Position numbers and translations under genes: made by a program. 64,000 nt of DNA from Verrucomicrobiia bacterium (GTDB taxonomy: Bacteria > Verrucomicrobiota > Verrucomicrobiia > Limisphaerales > JADLHS01): NCBI GenBank assembly GCA_023953615.1, contig JAMLJH010000002.1, positions 310,001 to 374,000 of the forward strand, read 5' to 3'. Position 1 is the first letter of the stretch, and each line of letters opens with the position of its first letter. Under the pieces are notes generated by a model. It was not told where the DNA came from. It was given only the letters and a program-made list of their open reading frames with translations, and did no database searches. Below are positions 17,210 to 25,558 of the stretch, in pieces.

Positions 17210-18739
17210 CTACCGCGAGGTGGCCGTTGGCGCGTTGGTTGTGGTTGTGGAGGAGGCTTCCGGCTTTTCAGTGGGCGGCGGTTCGGGGGGCAGATTCAAC
17301 GCGGCGCGAAGCGCGGCGCGCATCTCGTAGGGCCAGATTTCATTTTTGGGGTCCAAGACGGCCTGCAACGCTTCTTTTTCCATCTCTTCATCCGAAGGCA
17401 AACCAATGGCGTCAATGCGGCCCTGACCGCCACCAATTTTCTTCATGTAGGTGGCGCGGAGAATTCGCGCCAGATGCCGCAGCCCTTCGTAGCGTTGTTG
17501 GTTGCCCAGGATCAACTCCCGATAGCTCATGATGGTCTGACCAAGAATGGCGGCGCGGACGCGGTCGCGGGAAGTCTCGCTGACGTCCTCCGCGATACGA
17601 TCCAGCGCGAACTCTTCCAGGGTGATTTTACCGGGCAGGGAATCAGGGCGATCCGCGATGAGCGGTTTATCCGGATATTTTTGGCCGAGGTAGCGGTACC
17701 ATTTCAAGGCCTCCGGAATGCGATCGTTCTCGTAAAGGAAATAGGCGGCGTTGATGAGCAGATTGCGATGCGCGCTCTCGATGTTGTTGCGCATGTTGGG
17801 TTCATCCGCCATCGCCTGTTCATAGGCATCACTGACTTTTTGCACAATGTCGAGGTTGGGCAGCGTGTCAAACGTCTTGGTGAACGGGTCCGCGAGCAAC
17901 CGGCCGCGTTGGAAGCTCAACTGCATGGATTGGTAGATGACGCGCCGCAACTGGATCAAGTCCTCCGGTTTCACTTTGGTGGGATGTTCCCGAGCTTTCT
18001 CGAGTCCGAGCGCGGCCCAATAAATCGCGTGTGTTTCCGGCAACCGCCATTCCAACGGCCCGTATTTTTCGTTCACCTGTTCCATGAACTCCGGGTCCAT
18101 CTTGAACCGGTTGGTCAGGATTCCCAGCCGTTGAAATTCCTCGGGCGTTTGCGGATGGAGCAGTTCGTTCAGATTCGGTTCGCCCTTGCCGAAGACTTCG
18201 GACATTTCCTTGAGCCACTCGTTTTTGTAATAGACGTTCGCGTCATCGAGGTTCGCGCCCATCTTGTGCTGGAAGTGCCAGGCCAGTTCGCGATACAGCA
18301 GGACGTCGTTGGGATTATACTTCAACCCTTCGTCGCGCAGCAGTTCAATGCCGCGTTCCACCCAGCGCCAGCGGTCGGGGTAATCCTTGAACTTCACCGA
18401 GATGTTGTAGGACATGTTCCAGGCCTGGAACACCCAGACCGCGCTGAAGTGCGGTTCGAGCTTGGTGATCCAATCCGACAGTTGCGCCATCTCGAAAAAC
18501 TTGTCGTCCTCCTGCAATTCTGAGGCGCGAATCCAGAGGAAGTTGGCGATCAAACCGCGGAAACCTCCCAGGGCCACCGTGGTGAAGGCGAGCAACGGCG
18601 GCGCGTTCTCCAACGGCGTGACGCGCGTCAGCCCCAGACTTTCCCGGTCGCGATTCAACTGCCGCTGCGTAAAGGTCGCGCCGAGCAACATGACGGCGGC
18701 CAGCAGCAGGAGCAGGATTTTTTTCGCGCGGGAATTCAT
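17210..18739 (-). CDS. Membrane-anchored TPR-like protein of the ABC exporter operon
   Basis: 509 residues. One N-terminal helix (residues ~7-24, KILLLLLAAVMLLGATF) anchors a large soluble part rich in paired helices with TPR-like spacing (WNMSYNISVKFKDYPDRWRW, NAAYFLYENDRIPEALKWY, YRYLGQKYPDKP). A Pro/Thr-rich low-complexity tail (PPEPPPTEKPEASSTTTT) ends the protein. It starts 11 bp after the ABC permease stop and is the last gene of a three-gene operon. Proteins of this type recur beside ABC-2 exporters in Verrucomicrobia; the job may be substrate handling or complex assembly. No enzymatic motif. Confidence 0.78.
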   Translation of the reverse strand: MNSRAKKILLLLLAAVMLLGATFTQRQLNRDRESLGLTRVTPLENAPPLLAFTTVALGGFRGLIANFLWIRASELQEDDKFFEMAQLSDWITKLEPHFSAVWVFQAWNMSYNISVKFKDYPDRWRWVERGIELLRDEGLKYNPNDVLLYRELAWHFQHKMGANLDDANVYYKNEWLKEMSEVFGKGEPNLNELLHPQTPEEFQRLGILTNRFKMDPEFMEQVNEKYGPLEWRLPETHAIYWAALGLEKAREHPTKVKPEDLIQLRRVIYQSMQLSFQRGRLLADPFTKTFDTLPNLDIVQKVSDAYEQAMADEPNMRNNIESAHRNLLINAAYFLYENDRIPEALKWYRYLGQKYPDKPLIADRPDSLPGKITLEEFALDRIAEDVSETSRDRVRAAILGQTIMSYRELILGNQQRYEGLRHLARILRATYMKKIGGGQGRIDAIGLPSDEEMEKEALQAVLDPKNEIWPYEMRAALRAALNLPPEPPPTEKPEASSTTTTNAPTATSR

Positions 18740-18749
18740 GGGAATGACG

Positions 18750-20138
18750 TCACGATTGCGGTTGCGCCGTGGCCAGTTCGCGTCGCGTAAAGGCCCAGAT
18801 GCCCAGCGCCGCCAGGATTCCGCCCAGGACGAGAATGATCTGCACCACCGCGCGGAATAGTTCCAGCCAGGTGATGCTCCGACCCGCGCTCAATTGGTCA
18901 ATGGGCGAAAAGCCCTTGGCGAGGTTGATGATGGTTAAAACGCCTTTGAAGACCGGGATGACGACGGGATCCAGCGGCGAGCCGCGTTCACCCGTTTCCT
19001 GGTTGTAGGTCATAAACGTGCCTTCCGTGACCGCGTTCTTCAATGTGCTCGAGGAAAAAACCACCACCAAGGCGGCACAGGATGCGAAGGCGGCCACCGG
19101 GAAGGAGAGGAAGCTCGCCATCGCCAGTCCCAGCGCCGCGAGCAATGCCATCCAGCAAAAGATGATGCCCAAACCGCGCGCAAAGTTCAGGGCAAAACTG
19201 CCATCCCGATATAAAACCTCAATTCCATCCGTGGTGGTGAACAACAGCGCCAGGTCGTTGGGGTTGACAACGGTCACGGTCAGGATGCCGTCTTGATCAT
19301 ATAAATCCGGTGGAATCTCAAACTCGTGGAAGGTGTCCGGCGCGAGGCTCATGGCTGCCTCGGTTTGCCAGAGGTGCGTTTCCTGCGGCACGCCCACCTG
19401 CCAGAGCACCGGAAAGGTTTGCGATGTATTTTGATCGGACGTGTTGAATTTGATCCGCAAATACAGCGGTTGGCCGTGCAGAAAGTTTTTGGCGTAACCG
19501 AGATCAATTTTCCAGCTCTGCTGATAACCCGGCGGAACGTTTTGTATGAAGCTCAACAAGTTTTGTCGGATTTGCTCGCGTAATTGCGCCACTTCCGCCG
19601 TGGTCAGGTGCGGATTCTTTTCGCGCGCGGCGTGGAGTTGCCGGTCGGTTTCCTGCGCGATTTCAGATGCCAACGAAGGCGGTCGTGCCGAAGCGCGGGC
19701 CACCAACACCTCGTTGCGCAGTTTTTGTTGTTCCGCCGCCGGCAGGTGCGCGGCCCGCCATTGCAGAATTACAAAGACGCTCAATCCGGAGATGAGCAAC
19801 AAGGCGGCGTTCAAGGACATCAGCCCGATCCATTTGCCGAGCCAGATTTGCCAGCGCCCGATGGGTTTCACCACCACCATTTGCATCTGACATTCCTCGA
19901 TGTCCCGCGCCAGCGTGCCGCACGCCAGCCAGAGCGTCGAAAGCCCGAGCAGCCCGGTGATGCTGCTCAGCGTGTAGGTGAGTAAAATCTGCGTGAACCC
20001 GCGCGCCGTGCCGTCGTCCTTGATCAACAGCGGCAAGCCCACCACCGCCGCGAGCAGCAGCAGGGCCAGCACCAAAAACAGTCGGAAGCGGAAGGCGGCC
20101 TTCCACGTCAACACCGCGATGGTCCAAATCTGTTTCAC
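18750..20138 (-). CDS. ABC-2 type transporter permease
   Basis: About 462 residues. GTG 20138 (MKQIWTIAVLTWKAAFRFRL) is preferred; a TTG directly after the ATPase stop (20147) would add three residues. Transmembrane helices: one near residues 20-40, two around 65-135, a ~190-residue extracytoplasmic loop (containing WKIDLGYAKNFLHGQPLYL), then helices from ~300 to the end. This is the topology of ABC-2 permeases with a large loop between helices. Its ATPase partner is immediately upstream. Likely exporter or gliding/secretion-like function; substrate unknown. Confidence 0.88.
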   Translation of the reverse strand: MKQIWTIAVLTWKAAFRFRLFLVLALLLLAAVVGLPLLIKDDGTARGFTQILLTYTLSSITGLLGLSTLWLACGTLARDIEECQMQMVVVKPIGRWQIWLGKWIGLMSLNAALLLISGLSVFVILQWRAAHLPAAEQQKLRNEVLVARASARPPSLASEIAQETDRQLHAAREKNPHLTTAEVAQLREQIRQNLLSFIQNVPPGYQQSWKIDLGYAKNFLHGQPLYLRIKFNTSDQNTSQTFPVLWQVGVPQETHLWQTEAAMSLAPDTFHEFEIPPDLYDQDGILTVTVVNPNDLALLFTTTDGIEVLYRDGSFALNFARGLGIIFCWMALLAALGLAMASFLSFPVAAFASCAALVVVFSSSTLKNAVTEGTFMTYNQETGERGSPLDPVVIPVFKGVLTIINLAKGFSPIDQLSAGRSITWLELFRAVVQIILVLGGILAALGIWAFTRRELATAQPQS

Positions 20139-20147
20139 GCTGCTCAA

Positions 20148-21341
20148 TCAGGGTTGCCTGCCATCCTTCTTTCCCAGCAACGAGGAAAGCTTCGCATCGG
20201 CTTGCGACAGGTCAGCCGGGTTTTCCTCCGCAATTTTCGGGGCGGGTGAGGAGCGGGTGGATTCGGTCCTGGTCAGCGATTCCAGTTTCTTTTCGTCCAC
20301 GGTCGGTTGGGCCGGTGACGATAATTCCGGCGCGGCAACGGGCGGCGTCGGCAGCGTCAATTTCTCCAGCAACTTGTCGGAGGTCGGTGCGGTCTCGGCG
20401 CCGGCCCGCAGGTATTCCGCCACGCGCGCGCCGGATTGCGCGCCGCTGGTCTGTTGGTCCGCCTGCTTCGCCTGTTCCACCACTTCGAGAAAGTAACTCT
20501 CCAAATTTTGCGTCGGATTATCCACCCGCACTTCGCCCGAGCCGATGTCTTTGCGGATGATTTCCAGCACGCGCTCCATCGTCGGTCGCGGCAGCACGGG
20601 CGTGGTGATGCGCAACGTGTCCGGCTTGGCGAGTAATTCCTGCAACGTGCCGAGCGCCTGAATCTTGCCCCCGTAATAAATGACCACGCGATCGCAGACA
20701 TCTTCCACGTCCGAGAGCAGGTGACTGCTGAGAATGACCGTCTTGCCGCGCTTGGCGAGGGCGATGATCAAATCCTTGATCTCGCGACAGCCGATGGGAT
20801 CGAGGCCCGCCGTGGGTTCATCGAGAATGACCAGGTCAGGATCATTGATGAGCGCCTGTGCCAGACCGATGCGCCGTTGCATGCCCTTGGAAAATTCGCC
20901 CACCGCCCGGGTGCGGGTCTGGTTCAAGCCGACCATTTCCAGCAATTGCTCGGCGCGTTTATCGCGGTCGCCCTTATCGAGGTGGAACAGGTTGCCGAAG
21001 AAATCCAGCGTCTCGCGCGAATCCAGATAGCGATAGAGATAGGATTCCTCGGGCAGATAACCAATGCGCGCCTTGGTTTGCACGTGCCGCGGAGATTCGC
21101 CGAAAACGGCGATGTGTCCCTTGGTCGGATAAAGCAAACCGAGCAGCATTTTGACAGTGGTGGATTTCCCCGAGCCGTTCGGTCCGAGCAACCCAAACAC
21201 CTCGCCGCGTTTCACGTCGAAATCCACGTTATCCACCGCGCGCGCCTTGGGTCGTCCCCAAAAGTCCTTGAAAACCTTGGTCAGACCGCGCACCGAGACG
21301 ACCACGTCGGCGGATTGGGGATTGGGTTCAATGGCAGTCAT
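20148..21341 (-). CDS. ABC transporter ATP-binding protein with long C-terminal extension
   Basis: 397 residues. Walker A GPNGSGKST (residues 53-61), Q-loop region YLPEESYLYRYL, signature FSKGMQRRIG (about 153), Walker B LVILDEPTAGLDP (about 173), H-loop SSHLLSDVEDV. After residue ~310 the protein has a long Ala/Pro/Ser-rich extension with charged segments, longer than usual for this family. The first ~20 residues (MTAIEPNPQSADVVVSVRGL) are also found in decayed form at 21967-22021, on the far side of the Doc module. Drives the permease encoded next in the operon. Confidence 0.93.
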   Translation of the reverse strand: MTAIEPNPQSADVVVSVRGLTKVFKDFWGRPKARAVDNVDFDVKRGEVFGLLGPNGSGKSTTVKMLLGLLYPTKGHIAVFGESPRHVQTKARIGYLPEESYLYRYLDSRETLDFFGNLFHLDKGDRDKRAEQLLEMVGLNQTRTRAVGEFSKGMQRRIGLAQALINDPDLVILDEPTAGLDPIGCREIKDLIIALAKRGKTVILSSHLLSDVEDVCDRVVIYYGGKIQALGTLQELLAKPDTLRITTPVLPRPTMERVLEIIRKDIGSGEVRVDNPTQNLESYFLEVVEQAKQADQQTSGAQSGARVAEYLRAGAETAPTSDKLLEKLTLPTPPVAAPELSSPAQPTVDEKKLESLTRTESTRSSPAPKIAEENPADLSQADAKLSSLLGKKDGRQP

Positions 21342-21352
21342 GCAAATTTATT

Positions 21353-21736
21353 TTATTCGTTAGCGTATTTGCGGAAAATTTCCGCCAAGTCCGCTTTTGT
21401 CTTTTTCTTTTCCGCAATGTCAATCATTGCGGAATACAGTTCCCATGGCGACGGTTTGGCATAAATACCGTTCATCGCTAGAAAAACCAATGCCGACGTG
21501 ACGGCAGTGCGTTTATTTCCGTCAATAAACGCCTGTGATTCCGCCAGATGAAAAGCGTAACCCGCAGCCACGTCAAATAAATCACCATTGGCGTAATAAA
21601 AAGTGTTTCGCGCCGAAGCCAGCGCGGATTCAATCAATCCGGCATCGCGCACGCCTTCGCCGCCACCGTGTTCAGCCAGACTTCGGGTATGAATGTGATG
21701 AACTTCATCAAGCGTTAAAAAATTCGGTTCGTTCAC
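21353..21736 (-). CDS. doc: Doc/Fic-type toxin (death-on-curing family)
   Basis: 127 residues from GTG 21736, which overlaps the antitoxin stop by four bases (GTGA). The core motif AFIDGNKRTA (residues 69-78) is the Doc-type Fic loop. Doc uses this fold to phosphorylate EF-Tu; other Fic proteins AMPylate targets. The position that is His in canonical HPFxDGNKRT is Gln68 here (SQAFIDGNKR), so catalytic ability is uncertain; His63 lies five residues earlier. N-terminal LTLDEVHHIHTRSL and GGGEGVRDAGLIESAL are typical for the family. The gene ends 11 bp before the ATG of the ABC ATPase and lies in the same direction, so it may be read with that operon. Confidence 0.88.
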   Translation of the reverse strand: MNEPNFLTLDEVHHIHTRSLAEHGGGEGVRDAGLIESALASARNTFYYANGDLFDVAAGYAFHLAESQAFIDGNKRTAVTSALVFLAMNGIYAKPSPWELYSAMIDIAEKKKTKADLAEIFRKYANE

Positions 21737-21936
21737 TTGGCCAGCGCGCTTAAAAGTTGCCGGTTTTCCCGGAAGACGACATCGCACGCTTCGTCAAACG
21801 AAAGTTTTTTTCCAAGCCACGGTTTTGAATTTGTGCTCATGCCGCCGACCACTTTTTTGGTGAACAGAACAAAAAGTTCCCGTTGCTCCTCGTCGGACAA
21901 TTCTTCAATTTGCCGCATGATTTCTGTGGCACTCAT
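21733..21936 (-). CDS. Antitoxin of the Doc module
   Basis: 67 residues, acidic N-terminal half (EIMRQIEELSDEEQRELFVL) followed by a basic stretch around KPWLGKKLSFDEACDVVF. The size, the position directly before Doc and the four-base stop/start overlap identify it as the antitoxin, although it has no obvious Phd or AbrB DNA-binding signature. It may belong to one of the small antitoxin families paired with Doc in Verrucomicrobia and Cyanobacteria. Upstream by about 30 bp lies the decayed copy of the ABC ATPase start. Confidence 0.75.
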   Translation of the reverse strand: MSATEIMRQIEELSDEEQRELFVLFTKKVVGGMSTNSKPWLGKKLSFDEACDVVFRENRQLLSALAK

Positions 21937-21966
21937 ACTTTGAATTTAACTAATTTTGCCGCCTCA

Positions 21967-22021
21967 TCAAGCCCGCGCACCGAGACGACCACGCCAGCGG
22001 ATTTGTTTCAGTCGCGGTCAT
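21967..22021 (-). pseudogene. Decayed duplicate of the ABC ATPase 5' end
   Basis: Read on the minus strand from ATG 22019-22021, the sequence runs parallel to the first ~65 bases of the ATPase gene at 21341. It opens MTA-E-NP as in the intact gene, then a 37-base block matches at roughly nine of ten positions (GTGGTCGTCTCGGTGCGCGG is shared exactly) but lies in another frame after a short deletion, and a TAG follows. Its ATG overlaps the stop of the zinc-ribbon gene (ATGA), which suggests that gene was once coupled directly to the ATPase before the TA module came between them. Confidence 0.75.
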
Positions 22022-22386
22022 TTTTTATTAGCTTTCAGCTTCTGCCATTTTACGACGTAATGCTCATCAGTGAGCTTGTGGTCGTTATACTTTTGCAGCG
22101 TGTAAAAAACGCCGTGGTGCAAAGAAAGGCTGCATTGCGGGCAAACTCGCAGCGCTGGCTTTCTTATCAAAAATTCGCTTCCACACCGAACACAATAGCC
22201 TGCCATTCCCAATTCCAAGCCATCACAATCTTCCAGTTGCTTAACCTCACTCTTGTCCAGCGCCGCGCTTATTTCATCCACTGCATACTTTGGTAGAGTC
22301 AAATCACCAGCAACACAATGCCATGAATCACTTTTCCGCTGCATCACCAACCCGCACAACGGACAAAATAGCGTGCTTGGAGTCAT
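22018..22386 (-). CDS. Small zinc-ribbon protein, function unknown
   Basis: 122 residues with three Cys pairs: FCPLCG at 8-11, YCVRCG near 65, and VCPQCS near 82. This is a probable double zinc ribbon, though some pairs may be unpaired. No other domain is recognised; the C-terminal part is Lys-rich (KWQKLKANKK). The stop overlaps the ATG of the decayed ATPase copy by four bases. The base composition is less G+C-rich than the flanking operon. It may be a regulator or an adaptor, but nothing in the sequence decides this. Confidence 0.6.
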   Translation of the reverse strand: MTPSTLFCPLCGLVMQRKSDSWHCVAGDLTLPKYAVDEISAALDKSEVKQLEDCDGLELGMAGYCVRCGSEFLIRKPALRVCPQCSLSLHHGVFYTLQKYNDHKLTDEHYVVKWQKLKANKK

Positions 22387-22404
22387 ACAACATCAGTCCG
22401 ATCC

Positions 22405-24420
22405 TCACGCCGCCTTGGGCGTCAGTTGTCCTGCTGGCGCGGCGGACGAACCGCCAGTGCTGCCGGGGTTCACTGTTTCAGGTTGATAATGTTCCAGTTC
22501 CTCGCCCTTGCGGACCAGTCGCGCGCTGTTAAAAATCACAATCAACGAACCGACGTTGTGCAGAATGGCGGCAACGATCGGCGTCAACCAACCAAAGGCG
22601 GCCGCGCTCAGGCCGCTGACGATGAACAGCACGCCAAAGAGGAAATTCTGGTTGATGACGCCGCGCGTGCTCTGAGACAACTTGACCAGGAACGGTAGGC
22701 GGCGCAGGTCGTTGTTCATCAGCGCGATTGTGGCGCTGTGGATGGCCACTTCGCTGCCGGCGGCGCCCATCGCGATGCCAATATCGCCGGCGGCCAAAGC
22801 CGGGGCGTCATTCACGCCATCGCCCACCACGGCCACTTTGTAGCCTTTCGATTTTACGTGATGGACAAAATCCACCTTGTTCTGCGGCAGACAATCACCC
22901 TGCGCCTCTTCGCAACCGATCTCAGCCGCCACGCGCGCGGCCACCGGCTGGCGGTCGCCGGAAACCATCGCGATGCGGCGTACGCCAAATTCGCGCAGGT
23001 CCGTCAGCACTTCGCGGGCTTCGGCGCGCGTTTGATCCTGCAAGCCAATCCAGCCGATGCACTTTCCATCGCGCGCCACAAAGATCAGACTCCAGCCTTC
23101 GGTGATGTTCAAGTCCACGGACTTTTCGAACTCGCTGCTGATGCCGTTGTCCTTGAGCCATTGGGCGCGGCCAACCAGCACTTTGGCGTTGCCGATGTCG
23201 GCCTTGACGCCGCGCCCGGCGGTTTCCACGAAGTTTTGCGGTTCAACCAGCGGCACGCCGGCTTCGGCGGCGATTTTGGTCAGCGCCTTGGCGGTCGGAT
23301 GGTTGCTGTATTTTTCCGCGCTGGTCGCGATTCGCAGCAACTCCGCCGGTTTCACCTCGCCCAGCGGATTGAGCCGGCTGACGGCCAGCTCGCCCGTCGT
23401 GAGCGTGCCGGTTTTGTCGAAAACGAAAGCGTTGATCTTTGCCGCGGCTTCAATGTCCGCCACGTTCTTGATCAGAATGCCCAACCGCGCGGCGGCCGAA
23501 AGTGCGGCGACCATGGCGGTGGGGGTGGCGAGGATGAACGCGCACGGACAGGAAACCACCAGCACGGCAATGACGCGGTCGAGGTCGCGCGTAAAGGCCC
23601 AAACCAACGCGCCAATCACCAGCACCAGCGGCGTGTAGAACGCCATGTACTGATCCACAATCTTCATGATCGGCAGTTTGGTTTTTTCCGCCGCCAGAAT
23701 CAGTTCGCGCACCCGACCCAGCGTCGTGTCCTGACCGGCGCGGCTGACTTTGATTTCGAGCACGCCCGTCAGATTCATGGTGCCGGCAAAAACTTCGTCC
23801 CCGGTTTTCTTATCCACCGGCAGGGATTCGCCGGTGATGGTGGCCTGATTGAATGAGCCTTGGCCGTTCAAAATCACTCCATCCGCCGCGACGTTGTCTC
23901 CCGGACGAACCCGAATCACGTCGCCAATGGCGAGTTCGCTTGCGGGCACTTCCTCCTCGGATTTATCAGCCTTGATGCGCCGCGCCTTGGTGGGCGTGAG
24001 TTTGATGAGAGATTCGATGGAAGCCCGCGCGCCTTCGGCCGTATGGGTTTCAATGACCTCTCCCAACAGCATGAAGAAGGCGACGACGCCCGCGGTTTTG
24101 TAATCGCCGGAGGCAAACGCCGCCAACACCGCGATGGCGACCAGTTCATTGATGCTCAACCGGCCTTTGCGCAAATCTTGAATGGCCGTGACCATGATGG
24201 GGTAGCCGAGAATGATGGCGCCGATCATCGCGCTGGCGCCCGCAACGACGTGAGCGCCGGTGAACACCCAGTCCACAATGAAAGCGTTCACGACGAAGAC
24301 CAGCCCGAGCAGCATCCAGGTCAACCCGACGTTGCTGTGCTCGTGATCATGGCCGCAACCGCAACCGTCGCCGTGATGCGAATCGGAGGCTTCGCGAGTA
24401 AGAAGGGAAGTGACTTGCAT
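22405..24420 (-). CDS. Heavy-metal translocating P1B-type ATPase (Zn/Cd type)
   Basis: 671 residues. All P-type landmarks are present: TGES (196-199, actuator), CPC (291-293, transmembrane metal site), DKTGT with the phosphorylated Asp335, and GDGVNDAPAL near 540. CPC with no N-terminal HMA domain but a His/Cys-rich tail (SHHGDGCGCGHDHEHS) points to Zn2+/Cd2+/Pb2+ export rather than copper. Eight helices are expected. The length is normal for the short subfamily. The gene follows the three SPFH genes with a 29-bp gap and may be co-transcribed. The C-terminal ~25 residues are a Pro/Gly/Ser-rich tail. Confidence 0.93.
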   Translation of the reverse strand: MQVTSLLTREASDSHHGDGCGCGHDHEHSNVGLTWMLLGLVFVVNAFIVDWVFTGAHVVAGASAMIGAIILGYPIMVTAIQDLRKGRLSINELVAIAVLAAFASGDYKTAGVVAFFMLLGEVIETHTAEGARASIESLIKLTPTKARRIKADKSEEEVPASELAIGDVIRVRPGDNVAADGVILNGQGSFNQATITGESLPVDKKTGDEVFAGTMNLTGVLEIKVSRAGQDTTLGRVRELILAAEKTKLPIMKIVDQYMAFYTPLVLVIGALVWAFTRDLDRVIAVLVVSCPCAFILATPTAMVAALSAAARLGILIKNVADIEAAAKINAFVFDKTGTLTTGELAVSRLNPLGEVKPAELLRIATSAEKYSNHPTAKALTKIAAEAGVPLVEPQNFVETAGRGVKADIGNAKVLVGRAQWLKDNGISSEFEKSVDLNITEGWSLIFVARDGKCIGWIGLQDQTRAEAREVLTDLREFGVRRIAMVSGDRQPVAARVAAEIGCEEAQGDCLPQNKVDFVHHVKSKGYKVAVVGDGVNDAPALAAGDIGIAMGAAGSEVAIHSATIALMNNDLRRLPFLVKLSQSTRGVINQNFLFGVLFIVSGLSAAAFGWLTPIVAAILHNVGSLIVIFNSARLVRKGEELEHYQPETVNPGSTGGSSAAPAGQLTPKAA

Positions 24421-24449
24421 ACGCCAAAAGAGTTACAGGAGTTTCCAGT

Positions 24450-25556
24450 TCAAGGGTGGGGCGTTTCGGTTTTGGATTTGACCGGCCCGCGGTTCAGGAG
24501 CAAGCGCAGTTCCAGCGGTTTGCCATCCGGACTGGTGGGCAAGTACATTTTGTAATCCACCCCGGCGATGGCGCGGCCCAGGGTTTCGGTCAGGCGTTGC
24601 TGGCGGAACAGTTCCGGATTGGCCCGATAGCGCGGCAACACTTCCTGAAAGGTTTTGGCGTCGCCTTCGATCTTGGCGATCATATCGTTGCGCTCGGCTT
24701 GCGCCGCATTGCGCCGCGCGGCGGCTTCGCCAATCGCTTCGTTGATTTTTTTGTCCCGATACGTGAGCGCTTCGGTGAGGGCCTGTCGGGATTGTTGTCC
24801 GGCGGTGGTGACGTTGGCAAACGCGGTGTCCAACTGGCGCGGCTGCCGGGTTTCCACCACGCATTGCTCGACCGCGATCCCCAGTTTCTCCGTCAGCACC
24901 AACTGGTTGACCCGGCGCTGGACCGCATCTTGAAAGGCGGTGCGCTCAAACAGCGCCTGATCCACGCTGCGGTGCGCGGCGGCATAAACCAGGGCGTTAT
25001 CCAGGACGTTCAACACGGCATTCGACAATCCGGTTAAACCATAGGCCTGATCCGCGCCGGAGGAAAAATTAAATACGCACCGCACCGGGTCCTCGATGCG
25101 ATAACGCAAGATCGCCTTGGTGTGCAGAATGTTGCCATCCCCGGTCAGCGCGTAACCGTCCTGTTCCGGGTTCAACGTCGGACCGGCAAAGGGAATTTCC
25201 CCCTGCGCTTCCTGAACCGGGGTTTGGAAAAACCAGTGCGTCCGGGAACGGACTTCCTGCACCTCGGTGATCGGAATTTTCACCACTTCGTCAATCGGAT
25301 AGGGCAAACCGAAATGAATGCCCGGTCCCAGCAACACCTTGTCGCCTTCGCCTTGCGGTTTGCCGAAGCGGAGCAGGATGGCCTGCTCGCGCGGACCGAC
25401 CGTGAAGAAACCCGAGAAGAGGAACGCAAGGAACAGCAGCAGCATCACGAACTTGACGATGCCGAAACTGCTGTGCAACGCATCCGCCAACGCCTGTGAT
25501 CCGGCGTCAATCGGTTGCGCGGGCGGCGGCGGGGGGGCTGGCGATTCGGTGGCCAT
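24450..25556 (-). CDS. hflK: SPFH/band-7 protein, HflK-like
   Basis: 368 residues: a Pro-rich N-terminal tail, one membrane helix (about 32-52, IVKFVMLLLFLAFLFSGFF), then a band-7 domain starting VGPREQAILLRFGKP and GPGIHFGLPYPIDEV. The C-terminal coiled-coil region (INEAIGEAAARRNAAQAERN) is followed by LGRAIAGVDYKMYL. HflK with HflC forms the periplasmic cage around the FtsH protease and restrains it. Start ATG 25556 is two bases after the HflC-like stop. This is the third SPFH gene in a row. Confidence 0.85.
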   Translation of the reverse strand: MATESPAPPPPPAQPIDAGSQALADALHSSFGIVKFVMLLLFLAFLFSGFFTVGPREQAILLRFGKPQGEGDKVLLGPGIHFGLPYPIDEVVKIPITEVQEVRSRTHWFFQTPVQEAQGEIPFAGPTLNPEQDGYALTGDGNILHTKAILRYRIEDPVRCVFNFSSGADQAYGLTGLSNAVLNVLDNALVYAAAHRSVDQALFERTAFQDAVQRRVNQLVLTEKLGIAVEQCVVETRQPRQLDTAFANVTTAGQQSRQALTEALTYRDKKINEAIGEAAARRNAAQAERNDMIAKIEGDAKTFQEVLPRYRANPELFRQQRLTETLGRAIAGVDYKMYLPTSPDGKPLELRLLLNRGPVKSKTETPHP

Positions 25557-25558
25557 GG

